DNA of 8,808 bases from an uncultured Faecalibacterium sp. Its GTDB lineage: Bacteria; Bacillota; Clostridia; Oscillospirales; Ruminococcaceae. The stretch spans positions 1 through 8,808 of the forward strand of contig CAKSZF010000061.1 in the NCBI GenBank assembly GCA_934525405.1, given 5' to 3'. A program made the position numbers and the translations under genes. Positions within the stretch are counted from its first letter, which is position 1; each line of letters begins with the position of its first letter. Positions 5,102 through 8,808 of this stretch are shown piece after piece. The notes under the pieces are model-generated. The model did no database searches, was not told the origin of the DNA, and was given only the letters and a program-made list of their open reading frames with translations.

Positions 5102-5791
5102 TCAGAACCCCAGCATCCGCCAGAGGGTCTTGCGTTCTTCGACCGGGTCCGGGTCCGGGATCTCGAACACATAGCGCTCTGTGGCGTTGATAACGGTGGT
5201 GTTGCCGCGGGTGCATACCCGGGGCAGCTTTGCATCGTAATTCAGGTGTATATGCCCGTGGATGAACCACTTGGGCTGGTACTCGTCCAGAATCTCGTTG
5301 AAGCACGCAAAGCCCCTGTGGGCACAGTCGTCCCCATCGTTCAGTCCCTTGGCCGGGGCGTGGGTCAGCAGCAGGTCGATGCCGCCCCTTTTGTGTGCCT
5401 GATGCTCCAGCTTGTGCACACGGCGGCGCATGGCCTTCTCGGTGTACTGGTAGGTGTCCTCTTTATTATAGCGCTGACAGCCCCCCAGCCCCATGATGCG
5501 CAGCCCCTTCCATGTGTACACCTGATCGTCCACGCAGATGCAGCCGCCGGGTTCACCCTGGGTCTGGTAGCTGCCGTCGTGGTTGCCGTGCACATACAGG
5601 ATGGGCGCAGCGGTAAAGTTTGTGAGATATTCCAGATACTTTTTGGGCAGATCCCCGCAGGAGAGGATCAGGTCGATGCCTTCCAGCCGGGCACGGGTGT
5701 CATAGTCCCACAGCGCCTTGGACGGGACATCTGAGATGGCAAGAATTTTCACGTTCGTATGCTCCATTCTTTTCCGGTCAGGCCGGCTCAT
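5102..5791 (-). CDS. calcineurin-like metallophosphoesterase with altered first motif, 229 aa
   Basis: A two-metal phosphoesterase fold. Motifs in order: AISD (Asp21), SCGD (Asp47), VHGNHD (Asn70, His71, Asp72), LLTHAP (His144) and HGHIH (His180, His182). The first motif is normally DxH. Here it reads DVP, so one metal-ligand histidine is missing while every other ligand is kept. The substrate cannot be told; the family includes nucleases, nucleotide phosphatases and cyclic-nucleotide phosphodiesterases. There is no signal peptide, so it is cytosolic. The start at 5791 overlaps the stop of the upstream gene as ATGA. The next in-frame ATG (5767) is also possible; neither has a strong ribosome binding site, which points to translational coupling. 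It shares a transcript with the ParB-BMP fusion, so the two probably act together. Confidence 0.88.
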   Translation of the reverse strand: MSRPDRKRMEHTNVKILAISDVPSKALWDYDTRARLEGIDLILSCGDLPKKYLEYLTNFTAAPILYVHGNHDGSYQTQGEPGGCICVDDQVYTWKGLRIMGLGGCQRYNKEDTYQYTEKAMRRRVHKLEHQAHKRGGIDLLLTHAPAKGLNDGDDCAHRGFACFNEILDEYQPKWFIHGHIHLNYDAKLPRVCTRGNTTVINATERYVFEIPDPDPVEERKTLWRMLGF

Positions 5792-7719
5792 TTTTCCAGA
5801 CCCTTTACGTTGTCCAGTCCGTTGATGGCCAGCACGGTACGGGTCTTGACGTCCAGTTCATCGTAATGGGGCAGCTTGCCGTGTACACAGGCATCCAGCC
5901 AATCCATCTCCATCAGCTCTTTGGGGCTGTAAACTCTATTCTCCGGGGAGTGCAGGTTGTCCTCGTTATCATACAGCTTTTCCGGGAAGATGTGCACATT
6001 GTCCGACCCTTGCAGTGTTTCCAGCAGATCCAGCAGCTGCCGCGTACCGCTGGGCAGCGCTTCCTGATACTCCAGATCCTCTGCGCCGCTGCGCAGACCC
6101 CACCAGTAGTTCACTGCGCGGGTGGTGGCTGCATTGTCCCAGCTGCCGTCAAAAATGGAGCGCACGATCTGCACATAAAAGGTATCCCACCGCCAGATCG
6201 GCAGACCCAGCGGCTGTAAGCTGCCGTCCGGCAGTTTGCGGCACAGGCCGTAGTCCCGGTTGGTGTTGGCAGGCTCCCGACTGTCCCGGGCGTAGACCAT
6301 GTCGATCTCCGGGCAGTCGGTAAAATCCAGCGGATGGGCGGTATCGGGCTGGCAGGCCCAGCGCAGCCAGATGCGTCCTGCCGGGCGCACGCTCTTCAGT
6401 CCCTGCGCAAAGGCGTTTACCGCAGCGGGCACGCCGTACACGGGGTTTGCCGCCACATAGCCGATGTGCCCGGTCTTGGTCATGATACCGGCCAGCATGC
6501 CCAGCAGATAGGTCACCTCATAGGTGCGGGGGTAGTAGGTGCGCACCAGCGGGTGCGGCGCGTTCAGCGAGCAGTTCAGGATGCGGGTCTTGGGGTGCTG
6601 CGCCGCCACCTTCAGGCAGGCGTTGTACATCCGCACGCTGGTGGCGAACACCACGTCCGCATTGTTGTGGGCTACTTCTTCCAGCACCTGCTCCGCGTCC
6701 ACCTCCGGGTTCACATCCTCGTAGCAGCTGATATACACCTTGTCCGGGAAAACCTTGGCCAGCGCCTCGCGCCCTTCGTCATGCGCGCGCACCCATGCGC
6801 TGATCTTGGCGTTGTACTCGTGGATAAATGCCACCCGCAGCTCACTGGGCTGTTTGCTGGGGCTGAAGATATTCAGCTTGGACAGCAGCGGCTCTGCGGG
6901 GCTCTTGGGCGGGTCCAGCGAAAGCTCCACACCATGGGGCTCGGTGAGCACCTTCACCTCGTTCCACAGCTTTTCCAGGTTCTGCCGCACCTGCGCCGGG
7001 GTGGCATCGTAGGTGTCGGAGTAGCGGTACACCGACAGGTACACCAGCAGCGCATCACCGGTGGTCAGCCCCAGGGATCTGCCGCCCAAGGCTTCGAACT
7101 GCTGGTGGAACATGGTGTAGAAGGCGGCAAAGTTCAGCCGGTCATCCTCCGACCATGCCTCGCCGCTGGCCTTGCACACCAGCGTCTGCAGCTTGCTGTA
7201 GCCGCCCAGCTTGGAAAAATGCACATAGTTCACCTTGGACAGCTTATAGAAATCCAGAAACTCGTAGTAGATCTTATTTTCGAGGTCATCCGTGCGGGCA
7301 GGGATGAGCCGGGTGACCGTGCCCGGGATCTTGACGGCGCCGTAATACTTGAGCACCGAGACCCGCTTGTTGCCCTCCTGCACATAGAACCGGTTCATGT
7401 ACTCAAAGGCGATGATGGGGGTATGGATGCCCTCTTCCAGATGCGCGTCGCACAGGTTCGACCACTTGACAGCAAACTCGGTATCCGGCTCCAGCAGAGG
7501 CATAAAGTCATACGAAAAGGCGGTGTGCCGTCCGCTGGTCTTGGTGCCCACAAGGCTGTCTGACGGGATCTCCACCAGACCCAGCGGCTCCTGCGCCACG
7601 ATATCCACGCCCTTGATCACATCGTCCAGAACAGCCAGATAGGGCGACTGGCCGCGGGCTATGCGGGCACGATAGGCGCGCTGCCCTGCGCGCAGTGCAC
7701 TTTTATAATCTTCCAGCAT
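5788..7719 (-). CDS. cytosolic fusion of a ParB/Srx-like domain and a BMP (PnrA/Med-like) nucleoside-binding domain, 643 aa
   Basis: Residues 1-40 form a basic helical region with no signal peptide or lipobox. Residues about 45-140 resemble the ParB/sulfiredoxin fold, with a signature around FYVQEGNKRVSVLKYYGA (111-127). A linker (about 141-290) follows. Residues 293-540 are a BMP domain, normally the extracellular binding protein of nucleoside ABC transporters or the Med regulator: LRVAFIHEYN, AHDEGREAL (312-320), ADVVFATS (354-361), TYEVTYLLGMLAGIMTKTGHIGYVAA (399-424), and a C-terminal part with IWRWDTFYVQIV. The last 100 residues are unassigned. Without export it may act as an intracellular sensor for a nucleoside or related ligand. 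The start is ATG 7719, with AAGGAG at 7730-7725; a frame extension to 7791 lacks a ribosome binding site and overlaps the promoter. It is the first gene of a leftward pair with the phosphoesterase. Domains are confident for BMP, moderate for ParB-like; function is inferred. Confidence 0.87.
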   Translation of the reverse strand: MLEDYKSALRAGQRAYRARIARGQSPYLAVLDDVIKGVDIVAQEPLGLVEIPSDSLVGTKTSGRHTAFSYDFMPLLEPDTEFAVKWSNLCDAHLEEGIHTPIIAFEYMNRFYVQEGNKRVSVLKYYGAVKIPGTVTRLIPARTDDLENKIYYEFLDFYKLSKVNYVHFSKLGGYSKLQTLVCKASGEAWSEDDRLNFAAFYTMFHQQFEALGGRSLGLTTGDALLVYLSVYRYSDTYDATPAQVRQNLEKLWNEVKVLTEPHGVELSLDPPKSPAEPLLSKLNIFSPSKQPSELRVAFIHEYNAKISAWVRAHDEGREALAKVFPDKVYISCYEDVNPEVDAEQVLEEVAHNNADVVFATSVRMYNACLKVAAQHPKTRILNCSLNAPHPLVRTYYPRTYEVTYLLGMLAGIMTKTGHIGYVAANPVYGVPAAVNAFAQGLKSVRPAGRIWLRWACQPDTAHPLDFTDCPEIDMVYARDSREPANTNRDYGLCRKLPDGSLQPLGLPIWRWDTFYVQIVRSIFDGSWDNAATTRAVNYWWGLRSGAEDLEYQEALPSGTRQLLDLLETLQGSDNVHIFPEKLYDNEDNLHSPENRVYSPKELMEMDWLDACVHGKLPHYDELDVKTRTVLAINGLDNVKGLEK

Positions 7720-7745
7720 AAGAACTCCTTCTTTATCATAAGCGC

Positions 7746-7770
7746 GGTGCCGCAGTCCCCCTGCCGCACC
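7746..7770 (-). promoter_or_regulatory. hairpin at the 5' end of the ParB-BMP mRNA
   Basis: GGTGC-G-GCAG pairs with CTGC-G-GCACC around the loop GGGGA, a 9-bp stem with one G-G mismatch. It begins about five bases after the predicted transcription start, so it could protect the 5' end of the mRNA or bind a regulator. It ends about 15 bases before the ribosome binding site. Confidence 0.55.
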
Positions 7771-7781
7771 GGAACACCTCC

Positions 7782-7810
7782 AGTATACCACAAAAACAGA
7801 AATAAGGCAG
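7782..7810 (-). promoter_or_regulatory. extended -10 promoter of the ParB-BMP / phosphoesterase pair
   Basis: On the minus strand TATACT (7787-7782) is preceded by TGG, making TGnTATACT. The -35 position at 17 bp reads CTGCCT (7810-7805), a weak match. Transcription would start near 7775. Confidence 0.65.
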
Positions 7811-7829
7811 TATTTTAGGGCTAAAACGG

Positions 7830-7858
7830 TTGATTTTCCCGGTGGTTTCAGGTACGAT
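7830..7858 (+). promoter_or_regulatory. promoter of the DUF1643 gene
   Basis: TTGATT (7830-7835) and TACGAT (7853-7858) are 17 bp apart, each matching 4 of 6 consensus bases. The start would be near 7865. It is divergent from the promoter at 7782-7810; the two -35 elements are about 20 bp apart. Confidence 0.5.
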
Positions 7859-7894
7859 AAGAATGATATTTAAAACCGACAGGAGTTTACTATC

Positions 7895-8458
7895 ATGCAG
7901 ACCGTTTCTCTGCCCGTGCTTGAGGCGGGCGAATACGCCGGCGGCATCTGGTATTACGAGCCCCACACCTACCAAAGCTACCGTTATGTTCTGGGGCGGG
8001 TGGGCAAACACCCGCTGGTGTGCATCGGCATCAACCCCAGCACCGCCCAGCCCGGTGCGCTGGACCCCACCTTAAAAAGCGTGGAGCGGCTGGCCGCTGC
8101 CAACGGTTTTGACAGCTGGATCATGTTCAACGTCTACCCCCAGCGCGCCACCGACCCCAACGATATGGACAAGATTCCCGACCGCGCCCTGTGCGATGAA
8201 AACCTGCGCTGGCTGCAAGCTGTGCTGGCACAGACCGAACCTACCATGTGGGCGGCATGGGGCACCCTGATTGAAAAGCGGGACTACCTGCCCGGCCTGA
8301 TGCGGGAGATGGTGGCCCTGACGCGGGAGCGGGAGATCCCGTGGGTCACCTTTGGCAAGCGCAGCAAAAAGGGACACCCGCACCACCCGCTGTACCTGCG
8401 CAAGGATTCCACCCCGGAGCCCTTTGATGTGGAAAACTATCTGGACACCTGTTTCTGA
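7895..8458 (+). CDS. DUF1643 domain protein, 187 aa
   Basis: The whole protein matches the DUF1643 pattern. YRYVLGR opens the domain near residues 29-35, followed by LVCIGINPSTAQPGALDPTL (about 41-60), FNVYPQRATDPNDM (about 78-91), an AAWG segment (about 119-122), then FGKRSKKGHPHHPLYL and PFDVENYL at the end. The family is common in bacteria and phages, and its biochemical role is not established; conserved Asn, Asp and His residues suggest an enzyme or nucleic-acid-related function. Length is usual for the family. The start is ATG 7895, with AGGAG at 7881-7885. The next gene begins 27 bases after the stop, so the two are probably co-transcribed. No signal peptide is seen. Confidence 0.9.
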   Translation: MQTVSLPVLEAGEYAGGIWYYEPHTYQSYRYVLGRVGKHPLVCIGINPSTAQPGALDPTLKSVERLAAANGFDSWIMFNVYPQRATDPNDMDKIPDRALCDENLRWLQAVLAQTEPTMWAAWGTLIEKRDYLPGLMREMVALTREREIPWVTFGKRSKKGHPHHPLYLRKDSTPEPFDVENYLDTCF

Positions 8459-8470
8459 TGTCCGTCCGAC

Positions 8471-8478
8471 AGGAGGAG
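8471..8478 (+). promoter_or_regulatory. ribosome binding site that fixes a TTG start
   Basis: AGGAGGAG ends seven bases before TTG 8486. No ATG or GTG lies in the same frame at a suitable distance, so this site decides the non-standard start of the next gene. Confidence 0.75.
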
Positions 8479-8485
8479 AGCTGCT

Positions 8486-8808
8486 TTGACCGCCGAACAG
8501 TACAAGCCCATCTATCACTGGTTCAGCGCCCACCCGGCTGTAAAGCGGCTGGTCGTTTTTCTGGACCGGTGGCTGCCGCTGGTGCCCTTTGTGTGCTACC
8601 CGGTGCTGCTGTGCCTGCTGAACGTCCGGCTCTCGCGGCTGTTCCTCACCCAGAAGCAGGCCGCGCTGGACTTTATGGTGCTCATCGCCCGCTCCGTCTT
8701 TGTGCCGGGGCTAGTGTTCTGGGGCGGCACGCTGCTGCGCAGCCGGCTGCACTTTCCCCGCCCCTACGAGCAGCCCGGCTTTACCCCGCTGGTGGCAAAG
8801 GAGAGCCG
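8486..8808 (+). CDS. PAP2-type phosphatase, N-terminal part, cut by the right edge
   Basis: The frame from TTG 8486 stays open for 107 codons to the end of the window. After a short soluble lead, two hydrophobic segments are visible: about residues 30-47 (WLPLVPFVCYPVLLCLLN) and about 65-83 (MVLIARSVFVPGLVFWGG). Then comes LRSRLHFPRPYEQPGF, which fits the first PAP2 phosphatase motif (K-x6-RP), with Arg in place of the usual Lys. The family removes phosphate from lipid phosphates such as undecaprenyl or phosphatidic acid phosphates at the membrane. The catalytic histidine motifs would lie beyond the edge, so activity cannot be judged. It follows the DUF1643 gene by 27 bases as a probable operon partner. 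Confidence 0.75.
   Translation, partial: MTAEQYKPIYHWFSAHPAVKRLVVFLDRWLPLVPFVCYPVLLCLLNVRLSRLFLTQKQAALDFMVLIARSVFVPGLVFWGGTLLRSRLHFPRPYEQPGFTPLVAKES

Noticed and set aside
4823..5734. 303-codon open frame on the plus strand
   Set aside because: It overlaps the end of the small basic protein gene, the palindromic terminator and the phosphoesterase gene, and has no ribosome binding site or domain.
6334..7563. 409-codon open frame on the plus strand
   Set aside because: It is antisense to the ParB-BMP gene, whose motifs and ribosome binding site are clear. GC-rich coding DNA often leaves such an antisense frame open.
7720..7791. Upstream ATG extending the ParB-BMP protein by 24 residues
   Set aside because: The extension covers the promoter and 5' hairpin and includes no ribosome binding site, whereas ATG 7719 has AAGGAG at good spacing.
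8072..8533. 153-codon open frame on the minus strand
   Set aside because: It is antisense to the DUF1643 gene, which has a complete conserved pattern.

Overview
The window looks like chromosomal DNA of a GC-rich Gram-positive gut anaerobe in the Clostridia, most like Faecalibacterium or a close Oscillospiraceae relative. This rests on GC-rich codon third positions, AGGAGG-type ribosome binding sites, near-consensus sigma-A promoters, compact U-tailed terminators, and families typical of that group: DUF4349, DUF6465, a Firmicutes-type mannonate oxidoreductase-like SDR, and a long cytosolic BMP-domain protein. The organism call is inference, since no marker gene was compared. No insertion sequence, phage gene, CRISPR array or integrase was seen.

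Left part (1-2670, mostly rightward). A consensus leftward promoter fires out of the left edge. Next to it, pointing right, is a gene of unknown function (127-699). Then comes a two-gene stress-response-type unit: an extended -10 promoter, a hairpin-rich leader of about 200 nt, an ECF sigma factor (961-1455), and a membrane-anchored DUF4349 protein (1442-2608) overlapping it by 14 nt and probably controlling it. A strong terminator closes the unit.

Middle part (2679-4260). A leftward SDR oxidoreductase, probably D-mannonate/fructuronate metabolism, has its own terminator and a promoter whose -35 is covered by an inverted repeat. Behind it lie a decayed coding fragment and a single-gene unit for the initiator tRNA-fMet (promoter, tRNA with encoded CCA, terminator). 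About 700 bp between the tRNA and the next gene holds three hairpins ending in a terminator, possibly a small RNA, then AT-rich sequence with a good promoter.

Right part (4498-8808). A small basic protein with an AT-hook-like motif (4690-4980) converges on a leftward pair, sharing a perfectly palindromic bidirectional terminator with it. The pair is a cytosolic fusion of a ParB-like domain and a BMP nucleoside-binding domain (5788-7719), followed with a 4-nt overlap by a calcineurin-type phosphoesterase (5102-5791). This is the least conventional part of the window: a transporter-type ligand-binding fold with no signal peptide, joined to a ParB-like fold and co-translated with a hydrolase. 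Divergent from it run a DUF1643 protein and the start of a PAP2-type membrane phosphatase that begins at TTG and is cut by the right edge.
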